From positions 668,501 through 732,500 of the forward strand of contig NC_010729.1 of NCBI RefSeq assembly GCF_000010505.1: 64,000 nt of DNA, written 5' to 3'. Every line of letters starts with the position of its first letter. The first letter of the stretch is position 1. Shown here in pieces: positions 48,304-57,956 of this stretch. The notes below the pieces were generated by a model, which was not told where the DNA came from, did no database searches, and was given only the letters and a program-made list of their open reading frames with translations. This DNA comes from Porphyromonas gingivalis ATCC 33277 (GTDB lineage: Bacteria; Bacteroidota; Bacteroidia; Bacteroidales; Porphyromonadaceae). The position numbers and the translations under genes are program-made.

Positions 48304-49338
48304 ATGAAAAGATTATTACTCTCTGCTGCTATCCTAAGTAGTATGGCTTTGTTTAATGTCAATGCACAAGAGTTGAAAACCTCTGCTGACATGAAAGGTT
48401 CTTTTAAGAAGAATGTGGTGTTGGAGGTATTTACTGCCGAATGGTGCGGTTACTGTCCAGGTGGTAAAGAGCGCATTGCAAAAGCAATTGAAATGTTGGA
48501 TGATGAATATAAGGAGCGTGTTTTTCAGACATTTGTTCATTATAATGATGGGATCTCAAAAAAATGGCCTCGTGTTGGCCAACTTTTCATTGCATTGGAT
48601 CAAACATTGGGCATTCCGGGTTTTCCGACTTTTTCAGTTTGCCGTATGGAGAAAAAAGGTGAAAATCTTTCAATAGGTGCTCCAATAGCAATTAAAAATA
48701 AGATTATGAAAGGTTTTGGTGATGGTACAGCCCCTGCAGAGGTAAACCTTAAATTGACCAAAGGTGCAACACCGGAAGATGTATGTACAGCTACATTTAC
48801 TGGTAAAGTCGATGCTGACCTCATAGGGAAACCTCTTATGTTGACTGCATATGTATTGAAAAACAATATGAAGCCTATTAATCCGCAAAATGGAGCTGGG
48901 GATGGATATCTCCACCAACATACTGTGTTAATGATTCTCTCCACAGATGTAAAAGGAGACGCTTTAAATATTGCAGCCGATGGAAGTTTTACCATCAAGA
49001 AAGAATTTAAGTTGGATGGCTTTGAAATTAAAGATACAGATGTTCTTGCTTTCGTACACCATCCAATGTCCAATGCGGAAAACCATTCTATTATCAATGC
49101 CGGGCAAGAAAGTCTTGATAAAGCAGAGCCTACAGCTACAGAACAAATTGTTGCTACCCCCTCTGTCAAAGCATATGTTCAGAATGGCAAAATTGTTGTA
49201 GAGGAAGAGTATTCCAAGATGGAAGTATTCAATGCAACTGGTCAACTTGTCAAAAATGAATCCCTTGTCCCCGGTGTCTATGTTGTCCGTATAACGGCAA
49301 ACGGTGTAATGCATTTCCTTAAAGTCTTAGTTCCTTGA
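48304..49338 (+). CDS. hbp35: HBP35, hemin-binding thioredoxin-like T9SS cargo
   Basis: 344 residues. Surface and extracellular protein of P. gingivalis that binds hemin and has a thioredoxin motif. Signal peptide MKRLLLSAAILSSMALFNVNA; thioredoxin active site C48 and C51 in AEWCGYCPGG; GIPGFPTFSV is the cis-proline segment (near residues 101-110); the last 70 residues are a type IX CTD (VKAYVQNGKIVVEE, MEVFNATGQLVKNES, PGVYVVRI, ending VLVP). An internal start near Met135, giving shorter forms, has been reported. Lower GC than most neighbours. Secreted by the T9SS, of which PorQ is encoded 10 kb upstream. PG0616 in W83 by memory. Confidence 0.95.
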   Translation: MKRLLLSAAILSSMALFNVNAQELKTSADMKGSFKKNVVLEVFTAEWCGYCPGGKERIAKAIEMLDDEYKERVFQTFVHYNDGISKKWPRVGQLFIALDQTLGIPGFPTFSVCRMEKKGENLSIGAPIAIKNKIMKGFGDGTAPAEVNLKLTKGATPEDVCTATFTGKVDADLIGKPLMLTAYVLKNNMKPINPQNGAGDGYLHQHTVLMILSTDVKGDALNIAADGSFTIKKEFKLDGFEIKDTDVLAFVHHPMSNAENHSIINAGQESLDKAEPTATEQIVATPSVKAYVQNGKIVVEEEYSKMEVFNATGQLVKNESLVPGVYVVRITANGVMHFLKVLVP

Positions 49339-49363
49339 TTTATTGAGCTAAGATTTAAACGAA

Positions 49364-49410
49364 AACTGCGTCTTCTTAATGTTTCATAAGAAGGCGCAGT
49401 TTCCTTTTTT
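49364..49410 (+). terminator. hbp35 terminator
   Basis: AACTGCGTCTTCTTA (49364-49378) pairs with TAAGAAGGCGCAGTT (49387-49401; one mismatch), followed by CCTTTTTT. Confidence 0.8.
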
Positions 49411-49526
49411 CCTCATTCCATTCTCCGGGTGGTCGTCGAAGGGGACTGCCTGTCATCTTTCAAACGAGGAATATCAGCTCCCCTCACCTAACACGATGTC
49501 CACAAATCCATGTTCATAGCCTATTT

Positions 49527-49626
49527 GAGACCTTTGAAAAAAGAGAAGATTTCTTATATCTATAAAGGCACTAAAAATCAGTCGATTGACAATAAAATCT
49601 CCAAGAAAATACCATGCGACAGTCTC
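49527..49626. mobile_element. ~100-bp miniature element upstream of ahpC
   Basis: Exactly 100 bases between GAGACCTTTGAA (49527-49538) and ATGCGACAGTCTC (ending 49626). The first 24 bases match the ISPg1 right end (reverse complement of 37850-37873) at 21 positions; the right end resembles the MITE239 end (TGCGACAGTCTC versus TGCAACAGTCTC). A degenerate copy in the other orientation is at 24297-24380. No clear target duplication. It lies 41 bases before the ahpC promoter. Confidence 0.6.
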
Positions 49627-49667
49627 ACTTATATAGATGCGGTCAATGGTCTGATATATCGAAGCTG

Positions 49668-49698
49668 TTGCGGACGGAGGATAGTACACATAGTTTTG
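49668..49698 (+). promoter_or_regulatory. ahpC: Candidate ahpC promoter
   Basis: TTG (49668-49670), 20 bases, TAGTTTTG (49691-49698). The leader to ATG 49742 is about 37 bases. ahpC-ahpF of this species is known to be activated by OxyR; I cannot point to an operator with confidence. Confidence 0.5.
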
Positions 49699-49741
49699 CA
49701 CCTGAAACAAACGTTCATACTAAACTAAAAACAAAAGCATT

Positions 49742-50308
49742 ATGACTCCTATCCTGAACACCGTTTTCCCCGAGTTCAAACTCAATGCCTATCACAATGG
49801 CGAATTCAAAGTAATCACCAACGAAGACCTGAAAGGCAAGTGGTCTTTGGTCGTTTTCTATCCCGGTGACTTTACCTTTGTATGCCCGACGGAATTGGAA
49901 GACCTGGCCAATAAATATGAAGAATTCAAGCAACTTGGAGTAGAGGTTTACTCTTGCAGTTGCGATACCCACTTCGTACACAAGGCTTGGGCGGACGCTT
50001 CTCCTGCTATCAAGAAGGTACAGTATCCCATGTTGGCCGATCCCTCCGGTGCACTCACTCGCGATCTGGGTATCCTGATCGATGATGTTCATATGGCTTA
50101 TCGTGGCTCTTTCGTGATCAACCCCGAAGGCATTATCAAAATCGTAGAGCTGAACGACAACAGCGTAGGCCGTGATGCAGAAGAGATCCTCCGTAAGATC
50201 AAGGCTGCACAATACGTAGCTGCTCACGATGGTCAGGTATGTCCGGCCAAGTGGCGTGAAGGTCAGCAGACACTGAAACCGAGCATTGATCTCGTTGGTA
50301 AGATCTAA
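49742..50308 (+). CDS. ahpC: Alkyl hydroperoxide reductase, peroxiredoxin subunit
   Basis: 188 residues. Typical 2-Cys peroxiredoxin reducing H2O2 and organic peroxides, with electrons from AhpF. Peroxidatic Cys48 in FYPGDFTFVCPTELEDLA; resolving cysteine in HDGQVCPAKW near residue 166. Conserved GALTRDLGILID and YRGSFVINPEGIIK. Separate terminator, so it is likely to be made in excess of AhpF. Confidence 0.98.
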   Translation: MTPILNTVFPEFKLNAYHNGEFKVITNEDLKGKWSLVVFYPGDFTFVCPTELEDLANKYEEFKQLGVEVYSCSCDTHFVHKAWADASPAIKKVQYPMLADPSGALTRDLGILIDDVHMAYRGSFVINPEGIIKIVELNDNSVGRDAEEILRKIKAAQYVAAHDGQVCPAKWREGQQTLKPSIDLVGKI

Positions 50309-50324
50309 GCAGTAAACCGAGGAG

Positions 50325-50377
50325 AGAGGGTGTGTCGGAATCGCAAAATGAGGCGATCACAACACACCCTCTTTCTT
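50325..50377 (+). terminator. ahpC terminator
   Basis: AGAGGGTGTGT (50325-50335) pairs with ACACACCCTCT (50362-50372), followed by TTCTTT. Confidence 0.7.
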
Positions 50378-50473
50378 TAAGGCACGAAAGAGTTCTCCAT
50401 ACTGTTTCTCCGAATACAGTGAGATAATCGGAACTCTTGATTAAGATCCTTTTTAATCATTATCCTAACGACT

Positions 50474-52021
50474 ATGCTTGATAAAGATACTCTTACCCAA
50501 GTGGGCTCTTACTTTGCCCAACTGAAAAAGTCCTATACATTACGACTCAATGCTCATACGTCTCATCCCTCCTACAACGAGGCGAAGGAAATGCTCGATG
50601 GGCTTGCATCCGTTTCGGATCATGTTCGTGCGGAATACAATGCGGCAGATGATTTTCGTATCGATCTGCTCGTAGACGGAGCGGATAGCGGGATCGGCTT
50701 CCGTGGTATTCCGGGTGGCCATGAATTTAGCTCACTGCTTCTTGCTATTCTCAACAATGACGGTATCGGAAGGAATATCCCCGATGGAGGAGTACAGGAT
50801 AGAATCCGCCGTATCAATGGGCCGATAGAGCTGAAAACCTATGTATCCCTCTCTTGTACGAATTGTCCCGATGTGGTGCAGACCCTCAATATGATTGCCA
50901 TTCTCAATCCGACTATCAACCACACCATGGTCGATGGTTCTTTCTTCCCGGACGAAGTGGAGTCGTTGGGTATCGCTTCCGTTCCGACGGTTATGGCCGG
51001 AGATGAAGTGATCCATGTGGGGCGTGGCGATATGGCTGCCTTGCTGAACAAGATAGAAGCCAAATATGGCTCTGTCCCTGCCGAGTCGGCAGATAAGACG
51101 CTGCGGCCTTTCGACCTCCTTGTCGTGGGTGGTGGCCCGGCCGGATCGGCTGCAGCCATCTATTCTGCTCGCAAGGGGCTGAAGGTAGCCATCATAGCCG
51201 AACGGGTAGGCGGCCAAGTAAACGAAACGGTCGGGATCGAGAACCTGATTTCCGTGCCTTACACCACAGGATCGGAACTTGCATCCAACCTCAATTCTCA
51301 CATCAAGGCCAATACGATCTCCCTCTTCGAGGCCCGAACCGTGTCGTCCATCACACAACAAGAAGGTATATCCCGTGTGGAAGTGACTTCCGGAGAAGTC
51401 TTCACGGCTCCTTCTCTTATCATGGCTACGGGTGCTTCATGGCGCAAGCTCGGTGTACCCGGCGAGAAAGAATATACGGGTAATGGTGTAGCCTACTGCG
51501 CTCACTGCGATGGGCCTTTCTTCAAAGGCAAGCGTGTGGCCGTGGTCGGTGGAGGCAATTCCGGTCTGGAAGCTGCCATCGATTTGGCCGGTATATGCGA
51601 GCATGTCACTGTAGTAGAGTTTCTGGATGTACTCAGGGCTGATGAGGTGCTTCAAAAGAAAGCACGTGAAACGGCCAATATCGACATCCTCCTCAGTACT
51701 GCTACCAAAGAAATCATGGGCAACGGACAGAAAGTGGAGGGAATACTGCTTACCGATCGCAACACGGGAGAGGAAAAGCAAATCGCACTCAGTGGCGTAT
51801 TCGTACAGATCGGTCTTGCCGCCAATACATCCCTTGTGAAAGATTTGGTGGAAACAAACAGCCGAGGCGAAGTACTCATCGATACTTCATGCCGTACCAA
51901 TACGCCCGGCATATATGCTGCAGGTGACTGTACCACTGTGCCCTACAAACAGATAGTCATTGCCATGGGCGAAGGAGCCAAAGCTGCTCTTTCTGCTTTC
52001 GAGGATCGCATCCGTGGCTGA
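50474..52021 (+). CDS. ahpF: Alkyl hydroperoxide reductase subunit F
   Basis: 515 residues. NADH-dependent flavoprotein that reduces AhpC. The N-terminal domain (1-200) is two thioredoxin-like folds with C128 and C131 in SCTNCPDVV; the thioredoxin reductase-like part has FAD motif [16 protein letters not shown], the active disulfide CAHCDGPF (near residue 342), the NADH motif [16 protein letters not shown] and the C-terminal [28 protein letters not shown]-type FAD motif. Lies 165 bases after ahpC, across a terminator. Confidence 0.97.
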   Translation: MLDKDTLTQVGSYFAQLKKSYTLRLNAHTSHPSYNEAKEMLDGLASVSDHVRAEYNAADDFRIDLLVDGADSGIGFRGIPGGHEFSSLLLAILNNDGIGRNIPDGGVQDRIRRINGPIELKTYVSLSCTNCPDVVQTLNMIAILNPTINHTMVDGSFFPDEVESLGIASVPTVMAGDEVIHVGRGDMAALLNKIEAKYGSVPAESADKTLRPFDLLVVGGGPAGSAAAIYSARKGLKVAIIAERVGGQVNETVGIENLISVPYTTGSELASNLNSHIKANTISLFEARTVSSITQQEGISRVEVTSGEVFTAPSLIMATGASWRKLGVPGEKEYTGNGVAYCAHCDGPFFKGKRVAVVGGGNSGLEAAIDLAGICEHVTVVEFLDVLRADEVLQKKARETANIDILLSTATKEIMGNGQKVEGILLTDRNTGEEKQIALSGVFVQIGLAANTSLVKDLVETNSRGEVLIDTSCRTNTPGIYAAGDCTTVPYKQIVIAMGEGAKAALSAFEDRIRG

Positions 52022-52068
52022 TCCCGATCGGAGATCTGTATTATCATAGTAACTCTGCCCTAAGGAGA

Positions 52069-52111
52069 GGCTGCGTCGAGATTGTTTTTTTCGACACAGC
52101 CCCTTCCCTTT
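52069..52111 (+). terminator. ahpF terminator
   Basis: GGCTGCGTCGA (52069-52079) pairs with TCGACACAGCC (52091-52101; one mismatch); T run in the loop and a T-rich stretch downstream. Confidence 0.65.
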
Positions 52112-52180
52112 TTGTCCGGTGCTGCTCTTGCTGTCGGGATGTATAAATGTATAGAAGTATAGAAGCCCGACGGGATTTCA

Positions 52181-52188
52181 TATATTTG
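52181..52188 (+). promoter_or_regulatory. lon: Candidate -7 box of lon
   Basis: TATATTTG, 38 bases before the lon ATG. No clear -33 TTTG; no HrcA/CIRCE-like inverted repeat is visible. Confidence 0.4.
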
Positions 52189-52226
52189 TAGCTCGGTATT
52201 TTGAGCCGAGCTAAAGAAGACTAAAG

Positions 52227-54764
52227 ATGATTGATAGAAAATATATACGCCTGGGAGAGGACGACGAGGATGATGGTTTCCCCGTATTCTTTCCGGTGCT
52301 TTCCGTTTGTGAAGAAGATGAGGATTTCAAGGTGAAAGAAGATCATATGCAGGAGGAGATGCCGATTTTGGCTCTCCGCAATATGATTCTCTTCCCCGGT
52401 GTGGCCATGCCTATCATGGTCGGACGAGAAAAATCGCTCAAGCTGATCCGCTACGTGGAGAAGAAGGGTGTCTATTTCGGTGCCGTTTCACAGCGCGATA
52501 TGGATGTGGAGGAACCGGATCGTGCCGATTTGTATGATGTCGGGGTCGTGGCTGAAATCATCAGGGTGCTGGAGATGCCCGATGGTACTACCACGGCTAT
52601 CGTACAAGGCCGCCAGCGATTTGCACTGCAGGAGATAACGGCTACGGAACCTTTTATGAAGGGTCGCGTGAAGCTGCTCCCAGACATTCTCCCCGGGAAG
52701 AACAAAGATCACGAGTTCGAAGCACTCGTCTCCACCATACAGGATATGAGTCTGAAGATGATGGAGCTGATGGTCGAGAGACCCCCTCGGGAGCTTATCC
52801 TCTCGATGAGACGGAACAAGAATCCGATGTATCAGATCAACTTTGCATCGGCCAATATATCCACGAGCATAGCCGTCAAGCAAGAATTGCTGGAAATCAG
52901 CAAGATGAAGGATCGTGGCTATCGTCTTCTCTACCTCTTGCACAAGGAGCTTCAGGTAATGGAACTGAAAGCTTCTATTCAGATGAAGACGCGCGAGGAG
53001 ATGGACAAGCAGCAGAAAGAGTACTTCCTGCAGCAGCAAATCAAGACGATTCAGGAGGAACTGGGAGGCAATATAAACGACATCGAGGTGCAGGAGCTGC
53101 GTACCAAAGCTACTACGATGAAGTGGAGCAGCGAGGTGGCAGAGACTTTCGAGAAAGAACTCCGCAAGCTGGAACGGCTACATCCTCAATCGCCCGACTA
53201 CTCCGTACAGATGCAGTATGTACAGACCATCATCAGTCTGCCATGGGGCGTATTCAGTAAAGATAATTTCAACCTGAAGCGTGCCCAATCCGTTTTGGAT
53301 AGAGATCATTTCGGCCTTGAGAAAGTAAAAGAGAGAATCATAGAGCATCTGGCTGTCCTCAAGATGAAAGGCGATATGAAGTCGCCCATCATCTGTCTGT
53401 ACGGCCCTCCGGGAGTGGGTAAGACCTCTCTTGGCAAGAGCATTGCCGAGAGCTTGGGTCGTAAATACGTACGCATTTCTTTAGGGGGCTTGCATGACGA
53501 AGCTGAGATTCGTGGACACCGACGTACCTACATCGGTGCTATGTGCGGACGGATCATTCAGAGTTTGCAGCGAGCAGGTACATCTAATCCCGTCTTTGTC
53601 CTCGACGAAATAGACAAGATCGACAGCGACTACAAGGGCGATCCTTCTTCTGCTTTGCTCGAAGTCCTTGATCCGGAGCAGAACAATGCTTTTCATGACA
53701 ATTATCTGGATATAGACTTCGACCTCAGTCATGTCCTTTTTATCGCTACGGCCAACAGTTTGAGCAGTATCTCTCGTCCTCTTTTGGACAGAATGGAGCT
53801 GATCGATGTGAGCGGTTATATCATAGAAGAAAAAGTGGAGATCGCTGCCCGCCATCTGATTCCAAAGCAACTTGTGGAGCATGGATTCAGAAAGAACGAC
53901 ATCAAGTTCTCCAAAAAAACCATAGAAAAGCTGATCGACGACTACACCAGAGAGAGTGGAGTGCGTACGTTGGAGAAGCAGATCGCAGCTGTGATCCGTA
54001 AGATAACAAAGGAGGCCGCCATGAATGTGGTACATACTACCAAGGTGGAACCGTCCGACTTGGTTACTTTCTTGGGAGCGCCCCGCTATACGCGTGATCG
54101 ATATCAAGGCAATGGCGATGCAGGCGTTGTGATCGGATTGGCTTGGACTTCGGTGGGAGGGGAGATCCTGTTCATCGAGACGAGTCTGCACCGCGGACGC
54201 GAACCGAAGCTCACGCTTACGGGTAATCTGGGCGATGTGATGAAAGAGTCGGCCGTAATAGCCTTGGATTATATTCGTGCCCATAGTGATGAGTTGGGCA
54301 TCTCTCAGGAAATTTTCAATAATTGGCAGGTACACGTACATGTTCCCGAAGGTGCTATCCCGAAAGACGGTCCGAGTGCAGGTATTACGATGGTGACTTC
54401 GCTGGTGTCGGCTCTTACCCGTCGAAAAGTGCGGGCCGGTATTGCCATGACAGGAGAAATCACTCTAAGAGGAAAGGTGCTTCCTGTAGGTGGAATCAAG
54501 GAGAAGATATTGGCTGCCAAACGTTCCGGTATCACGGAAATAATCCTGTGCGAAGAGAATCGCAAGGACATAGAGGAGATAAACGATATCTATCTGAAGG
54601 GCTTGAAGTTCCACTATGTGTCCAACATTAACGAGGTGTTGAAAGAAGCTTTGCTCGAAGAGAAAGTCATCGATACCACCGATATATATTCCTTTGGCAA
54701 GAAGACCGAGGAGGAGAAAGCCGAAAAAGTGGAAAAAACGGAGAAGAAGCAAAGAAAGAAATGA
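52227..54764 (+). CDS. lon: ATP-dependent protease Lon
   Basis: 845 residues. Cytosolic AAA+ serine protease for misfolded and regulatory proteins. An acidic N-terminal extension of about 40 residues, the LON substrate-binding domain (ILALRNMILFPGVAMPI), a coiled-coil section, the AAA+ module with Walker A GPPGVGKTSLGKSIAE near 392 and Walker B FVLDEIDKID, then the protease domain with Ser in KDGPSAGITM (near 716) and Lys in GGIKEKILAAKRSG. The C-terminal tail is Lys/Glu rich (EEEKAEKVEKTEKK). Overlaps the next gene by four bases. Confidence 0.97.
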   Translation: MIDRKYIRLGEDDEDDGFPVFFPVLSVCEEDEDFKVKEDHMQEEMPILALRNMILFPGVAMPIMVGREKSLKLIRYVEKKGVYFGAVSQRDMDVEEPDRADLYDVGVVAEIIRVLEMPDGTTTAIVQGRQRFALQEITATEPFMKGRVKLLPDILPGKNKDHEFEALVSTIQDMSLKMMELMVERPPRELILSMRRNKNPMYQINFASANISTSIAVKQELLEISKMKDRGYRLLYLLHKELQVMELKASIQMKTREEMDKQQKEYFLQQQIKTIQEELGGNINDIEVQELRTKATTMKWSSEVAETFEKELRKLERLHPQSPDYSVQMQYVQTIISLPWGVFSKDNFNLKRAQSVLDRDHFGLEKVKERIIEHLAVLKMKGDMKSPIICLYGPPGVGKTSLGKSIAESLGRKYVRISLGGLHDEAEIRGHRRTYIGAMCGRIIQSLQRAGTSNPVFVLDEIDKIDSDYKGDPSSALLEVLDPEQNNAFHDNYLDIDFDLSHVLFIATANSLSSISRPLLDRMELIDVSGYIIEEKVEIAARHLIPKQLVEHGFRKNDIKFSKKTIEKLIDDYTRESGVRTLEKQIAAVIRKITKEAAMNVVHTTKVEPSDLVTFLGAPRYTRDRYQGNGDAGVVIGLAWTSVGGEILFIETSLHRGREPKLTLTGNLGDVMKESAVIALDYIRAHSDELGISQEIFNNWQVHVHVPEGAIPKDGPSAGITMVTSLVSALTRRKVRAGIAMTGEITLRGKVLPVGGIKEKILAAKRSGITEIILCEENRKDIEEINDIYLKGLKFHYVSNINEVLKEALLEEKVIDTTDIYSFGKKTEEEKAEKVEKTEKKQRKK

Positions 54765-55309
54765 CTACAGCCAAGCCAAATACAGTAGAGCAGTTCGAGC
54801 ACGTGATTGATATTTGTCGTGAGGTTTTTCAGAAAAAACTGCACGACTATGGAGCCTCGTGGCGAGTGATGCGTCCGTCGTCTCTGACCGATCAGCTTTA
54901 TATCAAGGCCAACCGCATTCGAAATATTCAGATGAAAGGTTTGAGTAAGGTGGATGAAGGAGTGGAGTCTGAGTTTATAGGTGTTGTCAATTATGGAGTA
55001 ATAGCTCTCATCCAATTGGAGCTGGGAGTAGCTGACACACCTAAGATGGAGACAGAGGAAGCTCTGCGCCTGTATGACCTCAAGATTCGTGAAGCCATGT
55101 CGCTGATGCTTGATAAGAATCATGACTATGGAGAGGCGTGGAGACAGATGCGTGTGTCATCCTTTGCCGACTTGATTCTGACTAAGGTATTTCGCACTAA
55201 AGAGATAGAAGATCTCGGAGGTGATACATATATATCCGAAGGGGTGGATGCCAACTACATGGATATGATCAACTATGCCATCTTCGCATTGATACAGTTG
55301 AACGGATGA
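54761..55309 (+). CDS. DUF1599 domain protein
   Basis: 182 residues made of two similar halves: first CREVFQKKLHDYGASWRVMRPSS with TDQLYIKANRIRNIQ, then REAMSLMLDKNHDYGEAWRQMR with ADLILTKVFRTKEIE. This duplicated pattern is the DUF1599 family, almost restricted to Bacteroidota. The helical repeats with conserved Asp/Glu look MazG/dUTPase-like, so nucleotide hydrolysis is a guess only. Coupled by ATGA to lon upstream and to the DoxX/MauE gene downstream. Confidence 0.85.
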   Translation: MTTAKPNTVEQFEHVIDICREVFQKKLHDYGASWRVMRPSSLTDQLYIKANRIRNIQMKGLSKVDEGVESEFIGVVNYGVIALIQLELGVADTPKMETEEALRLYDLKIREAMSLMLDKNHDYGEAWRQMRVSSFADLILTKVFRTKEIEDLGGDTYISEGVDANYMDMINYAIFALIQLNG

Positions 55310-56598
55310 AACGTTTCCTTGCTGAGCTTTCTCGAATCATATTAGGTCTGACCTTCGTTGTTTCGGGCTTTCTGAAGGCTATCGATCCGCAGGGAGGAGC
55401 GATCAAAATCAGTGAGTATTTTACTGTTTTTGCTTTGCCTAAGTCCGAGGGCTTATCCCTTATTCTTAGCATTTTGCTTTGCTGTAGTGAGTTCATCGTG
55501 GGAGCGTTTCTCTTGATGGGTATCTACAGACGCATGGCAGCTCGCTTCATCTTTCTCTTTATGGCTGTCATGACTCCGCTTACACTCTATTTGGCCATAT
55601 TCAACCCGGTGGCCGACTGTGGATGTTTCGGGGAAGCTTTTCTATTGACTAATTGGCACACATTCTTCAAAAATGTGGTTCTCTTTGCGGCAGCAGCTTT
55701 CTTGCTGAAAAAACCTCGTCGAATACAAACGCTATATTCCGTCAATGGACGTTGGCTTCCGGCTATTCTGGCCGTCAGTGGTATCATAATCTTTACCATA
55801 GCAAATCAGATCTATTTGCCGATGGTAGATTTCAGACCTTTCAAGGTCGGTAAATCGCTGCGTGAGCTTACGCAGGTGCCTACCGGTGCTCCGGAAGACG
55901 TATATGAATATGTCTTTGTGTACGAAAAGAATGGCAAGCGACAGGAGTTCGATATGGATCATCTGCCTGATGACAGCTGGACATACGTAGATCGGCACGA
56001 GAAACTGATTAAAAAAGGCTATACACCTCCCGTCACTGACTTCCTTTTGCTTCGTGGGGGTGAAGATGTTACATCCGAAATCGTCAATAAAAAGGGGATT
56101 ACTCTCTTGCTCCTTTCACCCGATTGGGAGAATGCAAGCGACGATAAGATGGACAATATAAGTGAGATGTATGATTATGCTCAGGAACATGCTTGGGACT
56201 TCTACGGTGTATCGGCTTCCACTTCGGATGATATTTCCACATGGCGATACAATACCGGTGCTGATTACCCGATGCTTTTCCTCGATGCTGTTACCGTTAA
56301 GACCATTACACGCGGCAATCCCTCTTTGGTTATTTTGCGGGATGGTGTAATCCGAGGCAAGGTTAGTGATGCGAATTTCCCCGGTGTGGGACAAGCCCAA
56401 GCTTTTTTCGATCGTTATATAGGCAATGAGCTTTATCAACCTTCTTATTGGGGGAGGTTGCTTGTATTGGCTTTGTGGGTTATTCTCCTTTTGTTCGGAT
56501 GTATTCGCAAGGTCGTTTTTTGCATCGGGTCGCTTCGTAAAGGAGTCGAAACAGAACAAAGCGAAACAGAAAATAATAGCAAGGCATTGAAATATTGA
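55306..56598 (+). CDS. DoxX/MauE-type membrane protein (BT_3928 family)
   Basis: 430 residues. Residues 1-150 are four membrane segments of the DoxX/MauE type (LSRIILGLTFVVSGFLKAIDPQGGAIK; FIVGAFLLMGIYRRMAARF; FNPVADCGCFGEAF with a CGC-type cysteine pair). A further membrane segment precedes a periplasmic region (about 185-380) resembling a thioredoxin-fold domain without a clear CxxC (GITLLLLSPDWENASDDKM; YPMLFLDAVTVKTITRGNPSLVILRDGVI). A last membrane segment is near residue 395. MauE-type proteins supply electrons to periplasmic thiol proteins; that role is inferred. Typical neighbour of tpiA in Bacteroidota. Confidence 0.78.
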   Translation: MKRFLAELSRIILGLTFVVSGFLKAIDPQGGAIKISEYFTVFALPKSEGLSLILSILLCCSEFIVGAFLLMGIYRRMAARFIFLFMAVMTPLTLYLAIFNPVADCGCFGEAFLLTNWHTFFKNVVLFAAAAFLLKKPRRIQTLYSVNGRWLPAILAVSGIIIFTIANQIYLPMVDFRPFKVGKSLRELTQVPTGAPEDVYEYVFVYEKNGKRQEFDMDHLPDDSWTYVDRHEKLIKKGYTPPVTDFLLLRGGEDVTSEIVNKKGITLLLLSPDWENASDDKMDNISEMYDYAQEHAWDFYGVSASTSDDISTWRYNTGADYPMLFLDAVTVKTITRGNPSLVILRDGVIRGKVSDANFPGVGQAQAFFDRYIGNELYQPSYWGRLLVLALWVILLLFGCIRKVVFCIGSLRKGVETEQSETENNSKALKY

Positions 56599-56629
56599 CA
56601 GATACTAATCCTGTAAAACCATTATCAGT

Positions 56630-57385
56630 ATGAGAAAAAACATCGTAGCAGGCAACTGGAAAATGAACAAAACCCTCCAAGAGGGGCTTGCATTGGCAAA
56701 GGAGTTGGACGCAGCTTTGAAAGGGCGTACGATCAGCTGTGACGTGATTATCGGAACCCCATTCATCCATTTGGCAAGTATTGCGGCAGCCATCGATACC
56801 ACACGTATCGGAGTTGCAGCTGAAAACTGTGCCGATAAGGAGTCGGGTGCATATACCGGAGAGGTCTCTGCTGCCATGGTGGCCAGTACCGGTGCTCGGT
56901 ATGTGATTATAGGACATAGCGAACGCCGTGCTTACTATCATGAAACATCCCCAATCCTGATGGAGAAGGTGAAGTTGGCTTTGTCCAATGGTTTGACCCC
57001 CATTTTCTGTGTTGGCGAAGTCTTGGAAGAGCGCGAAGCAGGCAAGCACTTCGAGGTAGTCGCTCGTCAGGTGGAAGAAGCCCTGTTTACTTTGGATCAG
57101 ACCGACTTTGCCAAATTGATCCTTGCTTACGAGCCTGTGTGGGCCATCGGTACGGGTAAGACGGCTACGGCAGACCAAGCTCAAGAGATGCATGCACATA
57201 TTCGTAAGAGTATAGCCGCTAAATATGGAAAAGAGGTTGCGAACGGTTGTTCCATTCTCTATGGAGGCAGTTGCAATGCAGCCAATGCCAAAGAACTCTT
57301 TAGCCGTGCGGATGTAGATGGTGGGCTTATCGGAGGGGCTTCTCTCTCGGTAGACAAATTCTTGCCTATCATCGAAGCATTCTGA
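56630..57385 (+). CDS. tpiA: Triosephosphate isomerase
   Basis: 251 residues. Interconverts dihydroxyacetone phosphate and glyceraldehyde 3-phosphate. Catalytic parts: Asn and Lys in [10 protein letters not shown], His in [10 protein letters not shown], Glu in [14 protein letters not shown]; phosphate loop [14 protein letters not shown] and GGLIGGASL. Full length, 31 bases after the DoxX/MauE gene. Confidence 0.98.
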   Translation: MRKNIVAGNWKMNKTLQEGLALAKELDAALKGRTISCDVIIGTPFIHLASIAAAIDTTRIGVAAENCADKESGAYTGEVSAAMVASTGARYVIIGHSERRAYYHETSPILMEKVKLALSNGLTPIFCVGEVLEEREAGKHFEVVARQVEEALFTLDQTDFAKLILAYEPVWAIGTGKTATADQAQEMHAHIRKSIAAKYGKEVANGCSILYGGSCNAANAKELFSRADVDGGLIGGASLSVDKFLPIIEAF

Positions 57386-57446
57386 GATTGCTTATTGTTT
57401 CACACCCTTCCGGGCGAGTTTTATTTCAAAAGGAGAAACGAACGAG

Positions 57447-57953
57447 ATGAAACCGATTTTCTTTTTTAGTCTCCTAATGCTTTCGTTGGTTTGCCATTCG
57501 TCATCGGAAGCTCAGGTTTCCACATCGGCGCATAGCAAAGCCCCGATCAGCATCTTCGAAGCTCTCAGTGCGGAGCACGAAGGAGAAGGCATCATCACCA
57601 TCTATCAGCCTGCATCCGTAAAAGCTGCCGTGGGCAAGGTATCCGGACGTTTGGCCGGTTTGATCGAGGGCGAGAGCAATATCCGTTTGATCCAAGGCTA
57701 TCGGATACAGGTATACAATGGCAATATGGCTGCCTCTAAGCGAGAAGCCAATCGACGAGCAGCTCAAATAACGCAGCTGCATCCGGAGATGCATTGCTAT
57801 CTGACTTACCGAGCACCTTTTTGGCGGCTCCTTGTAGGAGATTTCAGCTCTCGTGAGGAAGCTGAAGAAGCTAAGCAACAACTCAAAAAATCATTCCCTT
57901 CATATGCACGGGAGATTTATGTCGTACGAGATAAGATTCGTCAAGGATACTGA
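57447..57953 (+). CDS. Exported SPOR-domain protein
   Basis: 168 residues. Signal peptide MKPIFFFSLLMLSLVCHSSSEA. Residues about 85-165 form a SPOR domain (IQGYRIQVYNGNMAASKREANRRAAQI; YRAPFWRLLVGDFSSREEAEEAKQQL), which binds denuded glycan strands at division sites. Between lies a short region of unknown fold. Probably periplasmic and septum-associated. Three bases before folE, in the tpiA operon. Confidence 0.85.
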   Translation: MKPIFFFSLLMLSLVCHSSSEAQVSTSAHSKAPISIFEALSAEHEGEGIITIYQPASVKAAVGKVSGRLAGLIEGESNIRLIQGYRIQVYNGNMAASKREANRRAAQITQLHPEMHCYLTYRAPFWRLLVGDFSSREEAEEAKQQLKKSFPSYAREIYVVRDKIRQGY

Positions 57954-57956
57954 CAA

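Noticed and set aside
49364-49410. hbp35 downstream hairpin as a small RNA
   Set aside because: A simple stem with a T tract right after the stop codon is fully explained as a terminator.
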